Part shown: one piece after another, positions 24,148 through 32,189 of the stretch
Layout: every line of letters begins with the position of its first letter
How positions within the stretch are numbered: the first letter of the stretch is position 1
DNA from: Fredinandcohnia humi
Lineage (GTDB): Bacteria; Bacillota; Bacilli; Bacillales; Bacillaceae_L
Length of the DNA stretch: 56,339 nt
Direction of reading: 5' to 3'
Assembly: GCF_001439915.1 (NCBI RefSeq)
Contig: NZ_LMBW01000005.1
Location: 98,178 to 154,516 of the forward strand
The notes under the pieces: model-generated
Told to the model about the DNA's origin: nothing
Seen by the model: only the letters and a program-made list of their open reading frames with translations
Database searches by the model: none
Position numbers and translations under genes: made by a program

Positions 24148-25374
24148 TTATTGGGCTATTGGCAAGATAATTTCCACTTTTGTTCCGTTTCCTTCATTAC
24201 TTTCAATGTCAATTTTCCCGTGATGATCTTCGATGATTTTTTTAGATACCATTAAACCTAATCCTGTACCATAGTCTTTTGTTGTAAAAAATGGCTGAAA
24301 TAGCTTTTCTTGTACATCCGCTGGAATTCCATAGCCTTCATCGCAAATTCGAATGGACACTTGATTGTCAGCAAGCTGACCGCCTTCAATTGTTAGTTTC
24401 CCGCCTTCTGGCATGGACTCCAAACCATTTTTAATGAGATTTAAAAACACTTGCTTCATTTGTTTTTCATCACATTCAATTAATGGGAAGGATTCAACCA
24501 TTTTAAGTTCAAATGCAATATTTTTCCCTTGCTCAGACTGCTCAGTGATTGACACGACATATTCTATCAGTTCTTTTAAGTTGTATTGCTTGACACTGAT
24601 TTGCCTTGGCTTACCAATCACAAGTAAATCATTTAGAATTGAATCAATTCGATCAATCTCTTGTTCCATAATCGAATATTGAAATTCATCCTCTTTATGT
24701 TTTTCTCGCTGAAGCTGTGTGAACCCTTTTAATGATGCCAATGGGTTACGAATCTCATGCCCAATCGTCGTTGCCATCTGCCCCACAAACGCTAGCTTTT
24801 CCTTTTGCCGAAGCTCCTCATGCGTTTCTGTCAACGCCTTAATGTAAGAGTAAAAACGGGTTAGGAGGATGTAGCTAATAATTGAGAATATCAAAATTAG
24901 TAGAATTGGAATTAGTACCATTGAGGTATGAAGTAGAATACCAACAATAATATAACGCAAAAATCCGCCAATTGACGCTACCCAAAAAAAGCGCTTATTA
25001 ATAAATAGTGGTGAAAACAAAACAAGAATTACTTCAGCAGCATTTCCACTAGCATACATTGATGGATTATTATAAAAAACAATATAATCATAAATTATCG
25101 CAAGAGTAAAATAGGTGATTACATAAATATATTTAATAGTGGTATGTTTTCCTCTTTTAAACAGATAGAAAGAGAGAACTAGTAATCCAAAATAAAATAC
25201 ATAATTTAAGTACCCTAAGTTATTACTATATCCAGTAGTTACCCCTTGGCTCTTGTAAAGAAAATTATAAATCACATCAAATAAAATCAATGTTAAATAA
25301 AAAGCTGTTAAATATATCGTTAGCGTTCTTTTTTCTTCGTCCTGTAGTAACGCGGAAGTATTATTGAATTCCAT
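24148..25374 (-). CDS. sensor histidine kinase with multi-pass membrane sensor
   Basis: 408 residues. Residues ~18-175 form about six hydrophobic segments with no large extracellular loop; the rest is a HisKA/HATPase_c kinase with phosphoacceptor His206 in GHEIRNPLASLKGFTQL and ATP-lid motifs DEGYGIP and YGTGLGLM. The membrane region is homologous to that of the HD-GYP protein at 26864-28021: compare YASGNAAEVILVLFSPLFI with YKSGNLAEMFVILFSPIFV at almost the same position. No response regulator is adjacent. The H-box is of the Kin/sporulation type. It lies 71 bases downstream of the M50 protease gene, behind its own likely promoter. Candidate receptor in a peptide-signalling cluster (inference). 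Confidence 0.88.
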   Translation of the reverse strand: MEFNNTSALLQDEEKRTLTIYLTAFYLTLILFDVIYNFLYKSQGVTTGYSNNLGYLNYVFYFGLLVLSFYLFKRGKHTTIKYIYVITYFTLAIIYDYIVFYNNPSMYASGNAAEVILVLFSPLFINKRFFWVASIGGFLRYIIVGILLHTSMVLIPILLILIFSIISYILLTRFYSYIKALTETHEELRQKEKLAFVGQMATTIGHEIRNPLASLKGFTQLQREKHKEDEFQYSIMEQEIDRIDSILNDLLVIGKPRQISVKQYNLKELIEYVVSITEQSEQGKNIAFELKMVESFPLIECDEKQMKQVFLNLIKNGLESMPEGGKLTIEGGQLADNQVSIRICDEGYGIPADVQEKLFQPFFTTKDYGTGLGLMVSKKIIEDHHGKIDIESNEGNGTKVEIILPIAQ

Positions 25375-25422
25375 TACTAGCCCTCTTTAATATTTTATCA
25401 TAGTGAATCTCTCAGTGTTCAC

Positions 25423-25452
25423 ATTATACCAAAAGTCCTATGCAACTAACAA
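25423..25452 (-). promoter_or_regulatory. promoter of the membrane-sensor kinase gene
   Basis: On the minus strand TTGTTA (25452-25447) and TATAAT (25428-25423) are 18 bp apart. The -35 overlaps the stop of the protease gene. The spacer contains AGGACTTTTG (25439-25430), which recurs 42 bases before the HD-GYP start (28072-28063). Confidence 0.55.
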
Positions 25453-26645
25453 TTTTTATCAATTTTCCCATAATAGGATTGGACAAACGAGTAAATTAAT
25501 AATCCTATGAGTACTGCCAACTGAGTGCTAAATAATGCTGCATCCCAAAAAAAAGGATCAGTAATGGGTTTACCAAAACCAGGAATAATGTTAATAATCA
25601 TAAATAGTAATTGGGGTAAATAATAGATGAAAAATAAAATTAGTGTAATACCTACACCAATTATATAAAATACGCTGTATGATTTAACTATGTTTTCCTC
25701 TCCGTGAAAAAGCTCTTTATTTTTCAGTTTAGATTGAAAAAATAAACTTTTTATCGCATGAATACTATTTTCCATAAGATTATAGGCGCCTGTCATATTC
25801 TCAAACAAATAATAAAAATCAGTTTTCATATAAATACAAGCTTGAAATATAATTCTAATGATTACATCAAAAACTACAAGCCCAATTAAACCTGACATTA
25901 TATTCGATTGGATTGGTGCAAATATTTGTAGCATCAGTGCTAAAAAAAGTATAACATTATCAAAACAGACGCCTGCTAAATAAAGAATATTTCTTTGCCT
26001 TGCAGGAATTTTCCACGCCAATGAAAGATCTGTTTCAAATACAATAAAGTATAATCGATGTCCAATATCCAATCTTGTCGGTAGATCAAATGACCTAATT
26101 GCGAATATATGCCCAAATTCATGGATTAACACAAGAACTAATGAAAATGCACCTAACACAAGAATATTAAAAGATAGTATATCAAAAACGAATAAGTCCA
26201 TATAATGTGGAAATAACTCAGGATAAAAATAGAACACTCCTATATTCACAATTAATAATATACTGTATAAATAGTTCGTATATTTATTAAAAAATAATTT
26301 CCCAAGCCAAGCTGGTATCCATTCAAACCCTAATTTCCTATCTTGTTCCAATTTTTGGGTTATTTTCCTACCGTCCACTGATTGTACTAGATTTAGTTCA
26401 AGAAGATGTTCACCGAAATCAACTAGGTCAATTTCTTCATTTGGATAAGATTTAATCAGCCTTTCCTCAACTGCCCCTAAACTCAATTCTCTTTGAATTA
26501 AAACTAGCGCGTCAATACAAACTAATGGCATTTCATAAAATTCTTTTGTTAATAGATTTTCCACAATGTAATTCTTATTATCCTTACGAATTTCTATATC
26601 GTGAAGTTTTAGCAAAGTTTCATTTGTTAGCTTCAATACATTCAC
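25446..26645 (-). CDS. PqqD/RRE-like domain fused to M50-type membrane zinc protease
   Basis: 399 residues. The first ~95 look like a PqqD-type RiPP-recognition domain (NYIVENLLTKEFYEMPLVCI... then DLVDFGEHLLELNLVQ). The rest has about eight membrane helices with the zinc site HEFGH (175-179) and a later AGVCFDN motif (Asp230) where M50 proteases place the third ligand. This build resembles peptide-maturation proteases such as YydH of the epipeptide system. The gene immediately upstream encodes a 23-residue peptide, its obvious candidate substrate. GTG at 26645 is the longest start; a TTG at 26636 has a slightly better ribosome site (AGGGTG). No radical-SAM enzyme or ABC exporter is nearby. 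Confidence 0.8.
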   Translation of the reverse strand: MNVLKLTNETLLKLHDIEIRKDNKNYIVENLLTKEFYEMPLVCIDALVLIQRELSLGAVEERLIKSYPNEEIDLVDFGEHLLELNLVQSVDGRKITQKLEQDRKLGFEWIPAWLGKLFFNKYTNYLYSILLIVNIGVFYFYPELFPHYMDLFVFDILSFNILVLGAFSLVLVLIHEFGHIFAIRSFDLPTRLDIGHRLYFIVFETDLSLAWKIPARQRNILYLAGVCFDNVILFLALMLQIFAPIQSNIMSGLIGLVVFDVIIRIIFQACIYMKTDFYYLFENMTGAYNLMENSIHAIKSLFFQSKLKNKELFHGEENIVKSYSVFYIIGVGITLILFFIYYLPQLLFMIINIIPGFGKPITDPFFWDAALFSTQLAVLIGLLIYSFVQSYYGKIDKNC

Positions 26646-26712
26646 CCTAATTGATTGTTTTGTAAACAGATTATATCATCATTAAAAGTAAAATACGATT
26701 TGGTTGTTTAGC

Positions 26713-26748
26713 ACAAAAAAGGATGCAAACCCGAAAGTAAGCATCCTT
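26713..26748 (-). terminator. terminator directly after the peptide gene
   Basis: On the minus strand AAGGATGC and GCATCCTT form a perfect 8-bp stem around a 14-base loop, followed by T6. It lies nine bases after the peptide stop and before the protease gene, so most transcripts would end here, giving more peptide than protease. Confidence 0.8.
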
Positions 26749-26756
26749 CTTTTTAT

Positions 26757-26828
26757 TTATGGAACTCTAGGGGTGAATAGGCACCACCAACATGTAGTCT
26801 TAATCTTATTTAGCTTCCTGATCTTCAT
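26757..26828 (-). CDS. 23-residue peptide, candidate signal/RiPP precursor
   Basis: A 24-codon frame with an excellent ribosome site, GGAGGG seven bases before the ATG. The N-terminal ten residues are strongly basic (six Lys/Arg, starting MKIRKLNKIK) and the C-terminal part is TCWWCLFTPRVP, with two Cys flanking Trp-Trp and an Arg-Val-Pro end. It lies 35 bases after an HD-GYP gene and is followed by its own terminator and an RRE-like M50 membrane protease gene. It was found by reading the gap. It is too short for a classical AgrD, though the Cys...Pro-Arg-Val-Pro pattern recalls cyclic autoinducer peptides. Function is inferred only. Confidence 0.65.
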   Translation of the reverse strand: MKIRKLNKIKTTCWWCLFTPRVP

Positions 26829-26863
26829 AGTCCTTCCCTCCTTTCATTATTTATTTCAATTTT

Positions 26864-28021
26864 TTATTGGGCATTATGACTTTTTTGTATTTCAAGCCAT
26901 TCTGGGAAAACCTTTTTAAACGTTTCTACTAAATTAGGATCAAATTGTGTACCTTTTCCCTCCAAGACCCTCTTATATGCTTCTTCCACAGGTAGAGCAC
27001 TTCGATAGGATCTTGATGAAGTCATCGCATCAAATGCATCAGCTATTGCTACAATTCTAGCAAGATATGGTATATTTTCACCCTGTAAATTATCAGGATA
27101 CCCTTTGCCATCCCATCGTTCATGATGAGAACGAATTACACTAATATTTCCCTTTAATCCTTCAATATTTTTTACAGCTTCTTCACCAACAACTGGGTGT
27201 GTCTTAATGACCTCAAATTCTTCATTTGTTAGATTAGAAGGTTTCATTAAGATCTGGTCAGGAATGTTAACCTTACCAATATCATGAAGTAAACACGCAT
27301 AATTAAATGCCATTAATTCTTCATTTGTAAAACGTTTTACTTCTTTTGCTAAGGATAATGCGTAACTAGCAACTCTTTCACTATGGCCCCTAGTATAAGG
27401 GTCTTTTAATTCAAGAGCAGCAATTACCCCTTTAACCATACCTTCTAACTGTTCATCATAAGATGTTTTTACTGCATTTACATAGGACTTAAACCTATGT
27501 AAGAAGATAAGTGCAATTACTGCAAATACAGCGGTAACGAGCATTGGAAAAAATATCTCAGTTGTTCGTAAAATAGCTCCAGTTAATAAATATCGACTTA
27601 TTGCACCTATTGTGACAACATAATAAAATCGACTACTCACAAAAATTGGAGAAAACAAGATAACAAACATTTCTGCTAGATTACCACTTTTATACTCATT
27701 AGAGCTACTATGATAAAATGAAACATCATTAAATATTGATAGAACCAAATAAGTTAATACTACTAAGTACTTCACCATATGATGCTTGTCTTTTTTACTT
27801 AAATAGATTGCTATAGGAATTAGCAAAATCATAATCAAGTAGACTACATATCCAAACTTACTTGGAAGTCCAGGGTTTGTACCCAGTATAAATTTCGGAT
27901 AGACAAAATAATAGAATATGTCATAAACGATCATTATTAAGTAAAAAAGGCCCAAAAACCACTTTAAAGTACCTTTTTCTTCAGAACTAAGAATTGTAGA
28001 TTTGCTTTTCATTTTCTGCAT
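26864..28021 (-). CDS. HD-GYP phosphodiesterase with multi-pass membrane sensor
   Basis: 385 residues. Residues ~20-178 form about six hydrophobic segments homologous to the sensor of the histidine kinase at 24148-25374. The C-terminal half is an HD-GYP domain: HDIGK at 246-250, HHERWDGKGYP at 299-309 and IADAFDAMTSSRSYR further on, so it should hydrolyse cyclic di-GMP or a related dinucleotide. GGAG precedes the ATG by eight bases. It heads a minus-strand set HD-GYP, peptide, M50 protease, kinase. The 300-base region upstream contains no other gene; CAAAAGTCCT at 28063-28072 is shared with the kinase promoter. Confidence 0.9.
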   Translation of the reverse strand: MQKMKSKSTILSSEEKGTLKWFLGLFYLIMIVYDIFYYFVYPKFILGTNPGLPSKFGYVVYLIMILLIPIAIYLSKKDKHHMVKYLVVLTYLVLSIFNDVSFYHSSSNEYKSGNLAEMFVILFSPIFVSSRFYYVVTIGAISRYLLTGAILRTTEIFFPMLVTAVFAVIALIFLHRFKSYVNAVKTSYDEQLEGMVKGVIAALELKDPYTRGHSERVASYALSLAKEVKRFTNEELMAFNYACLLHDIGKVNIPDQILMKPSNLTNEEFEVIKTHPVVGEEAVKNIEGLKGNISVIRSHHERWDGKGYPDNLQGENIPYLARIVAIADAFDAMTSSRSYRSALPVEEAYKRVLEGKGTQFDPNLVETFKKVFPEWLEIQKSHNAQ

Positions 28022-28279
28022 CTCTTTTTCTCCATTTTCTCTTATATTTCTCTATATATATGCAAAAGTCCTTCTTTAATTACAAAAAAGGTACTAAAGT
28101 CACAGACGCAATTCGCCAATAATCGACTTTTCAATTATAAACCATATGTACCACAAACAAAATAGTCATTTTGGTATAAAAATCTTCCTTCGCTATATAA
28201 AATATGGTAATTAGCATATAGGTCTTTGTGCCTATTCAAGGAATAAAGTCTTAAGCTCTATTCTTATATTAACAAAAAA

Positions 28280-28310
28280 TAAAAAGCACAGGTAGTAATC
28301 TGTGCTTTTT
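28280..28310 (-). terminator. terminator of the lia operon
   Basis: AAAAGCACAG (28282-28291) and CTGTGCTTTT (28300-28309) form a 10-bp stem around an eight-base loop; on the minus strand a run of T follows. It closes the operon after liaR. Confidence 0.8.
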
Positions 28311-28334
28311 TGTCGAAATATATATTATTTTGTC

Positions 28335-28967
28335 TTATTTTACGAGGGAGTGTTTAAATGCGTATATGACTGCCTGGGTGCGATCTTGGACTTCCAGCTT
28401 ACTTAAGATATTGCTTACGTGTACTTTAACCGTTTTTAATGCGATAAATAGTTCATCGGCGATTTCTTGATTTGTTTTTCCGTCTGCAATGAGAAGTAAA
28501 ATTTCCATTTCACGGTTTGTTAGTTCTTCATGAGGAAGAACCTTATCCTTTTGTCTCATTCGGACCATCATTTTTCCTGTAACTTCTGGCTCTAAAACGG
28601 ATTGCCCGTGATAGGTTTTACGAACAGCTTCTGCAATTTCACTTGCCTTTGAAGTTTTCAGCATATAGCTTGTTGCGCCTGCCTCTAACGCTGGATACAC
28701 CTTCTCATCATCGATAAAGCTTGTTACAATGATGATTCTTGCCTCTGGCCAGCTCTCGATGATTCTTCTAGTTGCCTCGATTCCGTCCATTTCCTTCATT
28801 ACAAGGTCCATTAGAATTATATCTGGTCGGAGGTCTAGCGCGAGTTCGACCGCTTTTTTTCCATCATCTGCTTCTCCAACAACTTCAATATCTGGCTGTG
28901 CTGATAAGTAGGATGAGACCCCTATTCTTACCATTTCATGATCATCGACAAATAGTACTTTAATCAT
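28335..28967 (-). CDS. liaR: LiaR, NarL-family response regulator
   Basis: About 210 residues: a receiver domain ([11 protein letters not shown], phosphorylated Asp in [14 protein letters not shown], Thr/Ser switch in IVTSF, Lys in LKTSKA) and a LuxR-type HTH ([40 protein letters not shown]). It responds to the kinase LiaS under cell-envelope stress and activates liaIH. ATG at 28967 overlaps the liaS stop by eight bases, with GAGGG upstream. Last gene of the operon. Confidence 0.93.
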   Translation of the reverse strand: MIKVLFVDDHEMVRIGVSSYLSAQPDIEVVGEADDGKKAVELALDLRPDIILMDLVMKEMDGIEATRRIIESWPEARIIIVTSFIDDEKVYPALEAGATSYMLKTSKASEIAEAVRKTYHGQSVLEPEVTGKMMVRMRQKDKVLPHEELTNREMEILLLIADGKTNQEIADELFIALKTVKVHVSNILSKLEVQDRTQAVIYAFKHSLVK

Positions 28968-30000
28968 TATCATCACCCTCTAACATTGGTACTTTCACTT
29001 CAATCCGCGTTCCTTTTTCTTTAATACTCACGATTCGCATCGTGCCGCCAATTTCAACTGCGCGTTCATACATGTTCTGGAGCCCATAGGAGCCTGCCTT
29101 CGCTTGTTCGACGTCAAATCCAATTCCATCATCAACAATACGTAAAATTATAAAAGTATCTCTTTTAATTAACAGGACTTCTAGCTGATTTGCTTTCGAA
29201 TGTCTTAGTGTGTTTGAAACTGACTCTTGCAGGATGCGGAATAAATGGTCCTCAACCCCTTTATCAATTTGAAAGTCCTCAATTTTCGTTTCAATGGTGA
29301 CTGGTACCTTTTGTACAAGTTCAACTAATAATTCCTGAATCCCTTCCTGAAGTGTCTTTCCTTTTAAGGCGACTGGACGCAAATGGAGCAATAGCGCACG
29401 CATTTCTAGTTGGGATTGATGAATCATTTCCTCAACGAGCTTAAACTGTTTAGCCTCGCGTTCATCCCTAGTTGTCTTTGATTCATTAATGGCAGACATC
29501 ATCATGGATGCTGCAAAAAGTTGTTGACTCACTGAATCATGGAGCTCACGCGCTAAACGGTTGCGCTCCTCGGAAACAATTTTTTGAATACGCTTTTCTT
29601 GATCCTCGGCTTTTTCATTCGCAAGTTTTTGGGAAAGCTTTGTTTGTTCTGCAATATGGGTTTGAACTTTTTTTATCCGCTCCCATATCGTGGTGATTTC
29701 AGCAGTTTGATTCTCAGGAATATCCGGAAGCGCTCTCCCCTGCTCAATCTGATGGATTGCATCAGATACAGATACCAGCTGTTTTCTCCATAACACTCCC
29801 GATATAATACCAAAAACAAGACCACCTATTAAGCTAAGGCTTATGGCAAGAATCATATAGGGTAAATCCATAAGCTCTGTTTGCCAAAGGTCAGCCCATT
29901 TAGCTAACGGAAAAGCCATAAACATAATGACATGAGCCAATATAAATAAAAACACCGAGACACAAATACCAACAATCATTTGTCTTTTTATGGTACTCAT
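28960..30000 (-). CDS. liaS: LiaS, envelope-stress sensor histidine kinase
   Basis: 346 residues: two N-terminal membrane helices (about 8-32 and 47-69), a HAMP-like linker, and a HisKA_3 domain with the phosphoacceptor in [18 protein letters not shown], then HATPase_c ([19 protein letters not shown]). Intramembrane-sensing kinase of the LiaRS system. Its ATG overlaps the stop of liaF by four bases (ATGA), and its stop overlaps liaR. Confidence 0.93.
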   Translation of the reverse strand: MSTIKRQMIVGICVSVFLFILAHVIMFMAFPLAKWADLWQTELMDLPYMILAISLSLIGGLVFGIISGVLWRKQLVSVSDAIHQIEQGRALPDIPENQTAEITTIWERIKKVQTHIAEQTKLSQKLANEKAEDQEKRIQKIVSEERNRLARELHDSVSQQLFAASMMMSAINESKTTRDEREAKQFKLVEEMIHQSQLEMRALLLHLRPVALKGKTLQEGIQELLVELVQKVPVTIETKIEDFQIDKGVEDHLFRILQESVSNTLRHSKANQLEVLLIKRDTFIILRIVDDGIGFDVEQAKAGSYGLQNMYERAVEIGGTMRIVSIKEKGTRIEVKVPMLEGDDND

Positions 30001-30731
30001 GCTCGTTTCACCTCAAGGTCTCCGACACCAACTGTGGTTACTATTTTTAGCTTATGTTCTGCAAAATCGTACTCTTGCGTCTGATAATGAAGTGTTTGAT
30101 TCATCGTTTTTGTATCATGATTTTCAAAAATCGTTGTTCCACCATAAAGGACAGAGTGATTCACCTGCACTTCAACCTCATACGGAACAAAGACCTGAAC
30201 ATTTCCAATCACATTTCGAATGAAAATAACAGATTCCCCTTTAGGAAGAACGGTATAGCTTAAATCAATAATCGTATCGCCAATTCCCGCTTGAATGTTT
30301 ACATCATTCCATTCATACACATACTCCGGCGTCTTTTGCTGGCCAAAGATGATGTTTTTAAACAATGGCTGACGCTTTACAATCGGTTCGTGTGCAGATG
30401 TTTTTTGTGCTTCTTCTATTTCTGGTTTTATATATTGAGGGTTTTTCTTAGATTGAAAAAACTGAATAAGCAGATAGATAACAACAGCAAGTATTAGAAA
30501 TTTGACTGTCATCATCCCTAAAATCGTAAAGGCTAAACTAATCCATCCAAACCAAAATAGGATTTTACCAAAGGTTCGCGGCAATTTTTTACGACCAATA
30601 TAAATACATCCAAACGATATGATAAAAGAGAAAAGGACCCCGCCATTAAAAAACGTAATTTCAATAATTAATAAAATAATTCCAAAAAGAATAAATGCAT
30701 TAAGATAGTCTGATTTTATTTTATCTAACAA
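29997..30731 (-). CDS. liaF: LiaF, membrane inhibitor of LiaRS
   Basis: 244 residues with three or four N-terminal membrane helices (about 12-75, 77-98) and a C-terminal soluble DUF2154-type beta domain (GIGDTIIDLSYTVLPKGES... IRNVIGNVQVFVPY...GVGDLEVKR). In B. subtilis LiaF keeps LiaS inactive in the absence of stress. Its stop overlaps the liaS start. About 100 bases with a small hairpin separate it from liaH; liaG, present at this point in B. subtilis, is absent. Confidence 0.92.
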   Translation of the reverse strand: MLDKIKSDYLNAFILFGIILLIIEITFFNGGVLFSFIISFGCIYIGRKKLPRTFGKILFWFGWISLAFTILGMMTVKFLILAVVIYLLIQFFQSKKNPQYIKPEIEEAQKTSAHEPIVKRQPLFKNIIFGQQKTPEYVYEWNDVNIQAGIGDTIIDLSYTVLPKGESVIFIRNVIGNVQVFVPYEVEVQVNHSVLYGGTTIFENHDTKTMNQTLHYQTQEYDFAEHKLKIVTTVGVGDLEVKRA

Positions 30732-30782
30732 GGTTCCCGCCCCCTTTCTATTGAATGTATTGATTATTATCCGTAATCTTTA

Positions 30783-30806
30783 AGAAGACGTAGATTGTCT
30801 ACGCCT
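30783..30806 (-). terminator. weak hairpin between liaH and liaF
   Basis: On the minus strand GGCGTAGA-CAA-TCTACGTC is followed only by CTTCTTAAAG. It may partly attenuate readthrough from the highly expressed liaIH into liaFSR, as known in B. subtilis, but the T-run is poor. Confidence 0.4.
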
Positions 30807-30827
30807 CCTTAGGATACCATGTTTTCA

Positions 30828-31475
30828 CTATGAAATTGAATGTGTTTCTTCATTTTTTACTTCTTTTTCAAGCTGAGCAATTCTTGCATCAATCGTGTTG
30901 CGGTGGTAAGACGAATTTACTTGGTTCTCAAGTCGGTCAAGATATGATTCCATTTCGTCAAATGTTCTTGAAGCCTTACTAGTATATGCATTTGTGTCTA
31001 GCACTTGATTCATTCGGTGGTTGGCACGTGCAATGTTCTCGCGGCCCATTAATTCCATTCGCTTAATGTGCATATCCTTGAGCTTATGTTTCATTTCCTC
31101 ATATTTCTTCTCTAGCCCAATTAGTTCTGCTCCCGCATTTTGTAAGGCTTCTTGTAATTTCTCAGCGCGCTCCTCATATGCAACTTGTTCTTGAACCGCG
31201 AATTCATATAGCTCAGTTTCTCCTGCTTGCTGTGCCACACCAGCCTGGTGCTTGCGTTTTTCAGAAAGGGCAGCTGCTTCACGATATTCCCTTGCAAATT
31301 GGTCTTTTAGTGAATGCTGACGTTCCACAAGTTTGCGAACCTTTTCAACCTCTGCTTCACATTGACGTAAGTACTGGTTAAGCAATGCGATTGGATTTTT
31401 CTGTTCCTTTTCATCTAAGATGCCGTGAAAGTCTGCTAAAACTGTGTCCTTTATACGAGTAAATAAGTTTGCCAT
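30828..31475 (-). CDS. liaH: LiaH, PspA/IM30-family membrane-stress protein
   Basis: 215 residues, nearly all alpha-helical coiled coil, beginning MANLFTRIKDTVLADFHGIL and containing NPIALLNQYLRQCEAEV, both typical of the PspA/IM30 family. LiaH forms large ring assemblies and protects the membrane under antibiotic stress. ATG at 31475 was preferred over 31484, which abuts the AAAGGAG site. The structured repeat element (copy B) occupies the space between liaI and this gene. Confidence 0.92.
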   Translation of the reverse strand: MANLFTRIKDTVLADFHGILDEKEQKNPIALLNQYLRQCEAEVEKVRKLVERQHSLKDQFAREYREAAALSEKRKHQAGVAQQAGETELYEFAVQEQVAYEERAEKLQEALQNAGAELIGLEKKYEEMKHKLKDMHIKRMELMGRENIARANHRMNQVLDTNAYTSKASRTFDEMESYLDRLENQVNSSYHRNTIDARIAQLEKEVKNEETHSIS

Positions 31476-31507
31476 TTGTATCATTCTCCTTTTGTTTTTT
31501 GATGTTT

Positions 31508-31702
31508 AATCAAATGCGCCTTGGCGTATTTGTGCCCAGATTTTTTTCGAGCCTGCTCGAAAATTTCCCTCTAAAAATCTGAGGCATCCGACGGAGGCTT
31601 TAACTTTATTCAGCCAGGGTTTTAACCCCCACTGAATCGGTTTCTCTTATTGCATTCATCCCACACTAATAAAAGTAGAGGACTTCTGCTGAATAAAGTT
31701 AA
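31508..31702 (+). repeat. structured repeat element, copy B
   Basis: Starts AATCAAATGCGCCTTGGCG (31508) and ends GAATAAAGTTAA (31702). It lacks the GCCCACAC/GCCACA hairpin module of copies A and D and has the short TTCGAGC-CT-GCTCGAA hairpin instead. It lies inside the lia operon, with its terminal stem reaching the liaI stop codon. Confidence 0.85.
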
Positions 31703-32046
31703 TGTTTGTTTAATTCTGCCCATTGTTTTTCAAAGTTAGTGAATGGGTCTGCTGATTCTGTAACCACTTGCTGCTTTTCTTTTTTCCAATTTTTAATGAC
31801 AACATAAAGGATGTATGCAGCTACCAAGCCTAAAATTGCTGGTACATTTGAAGCAGATGCGGTAAGCGCAATAACTCCGATAATCGCCCAAATGACTTTA
31901 CCCATTGTAGAATCTGTTTTCATAAACTTTTTAAATGCAAAGTACAGAATCGCTAGGCTAATCACCAGACCAATCATTGGACCAACCTGCGATAAAAGCA
32001 CAATCGCTGCAATACCTCCAAGAATAAACAATCCGAACTTTTTCAT
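31699..32046 (-). CDS. liaI: LiaI-like small membrane protein
   Basis: 115 residues with about three hydrophobic segments (FGLFILGGIAAIVLLSQVGP, LVISLAILYFAFKKF, VIWAIIGVIALTASASNVPA) and a charged C-terminal tail ending WAELNKH. Position as first gene of the lia operon and topology indicate LiaI, the membrane anchor that recruits LiaH. ATG at 32046 is preceded by AAGGAGG at seven bases. The TAA stop lies in the end of repeat copy B. Confidence 0.85.
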   Translation of the reverse strand: MKKFGLFILGGIAAIVLLSQVGPMIGLVISLAILYFAFKKFMKTDSTMGKVIWAIIGVIALTASASNVPAILGLVAAYILYVVIKNWKKEKQQVVTESADPFTNFEKQWAELNKH

Positions 32047-32162
32047 GTTAACTCCTCCTTTCATGATTCAATCTTATCCTGATTTTCATTTTGCTATAAT
32101 GAGCTACAGTTATATTTTTCACTAGGACCTGAGGCTTAGGGGAAGTAGGATTTTAATGGAAA

Positions 32163-32187
32163 GAGGGTTTGCTCGTTGTGAGCAAAC
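32163..32187. terminator. GC-rich hairpin after the glycosylase gene
   Basis: GGGTTTGCTC-GTTGT-GAGCAAACCC is a perfect 10-bp stem next to the glycosylase stop. The following sequence on the minus strand (TCTTTCC) is a poor T-run, so termination strength is uncertain. Confidence 0.55.
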
Positions 32188-32189
32188 CC

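Noticed and set aside
26757-26828. Classical AgrD autoinducer
   Set aside because: The C-terminal Cys...Pro-Arg-Val-Pro is reminiscent, but the peptide lacks the amphipathic helix and acidic tail, and there is no AgrB. Kept as an unclassified precursor.
26704-26919. Plus-strand 71-codon frame over the peptide gene
   Set aside because: Antisense shadow with no ribosome site; it crosses the terminator hairpin.
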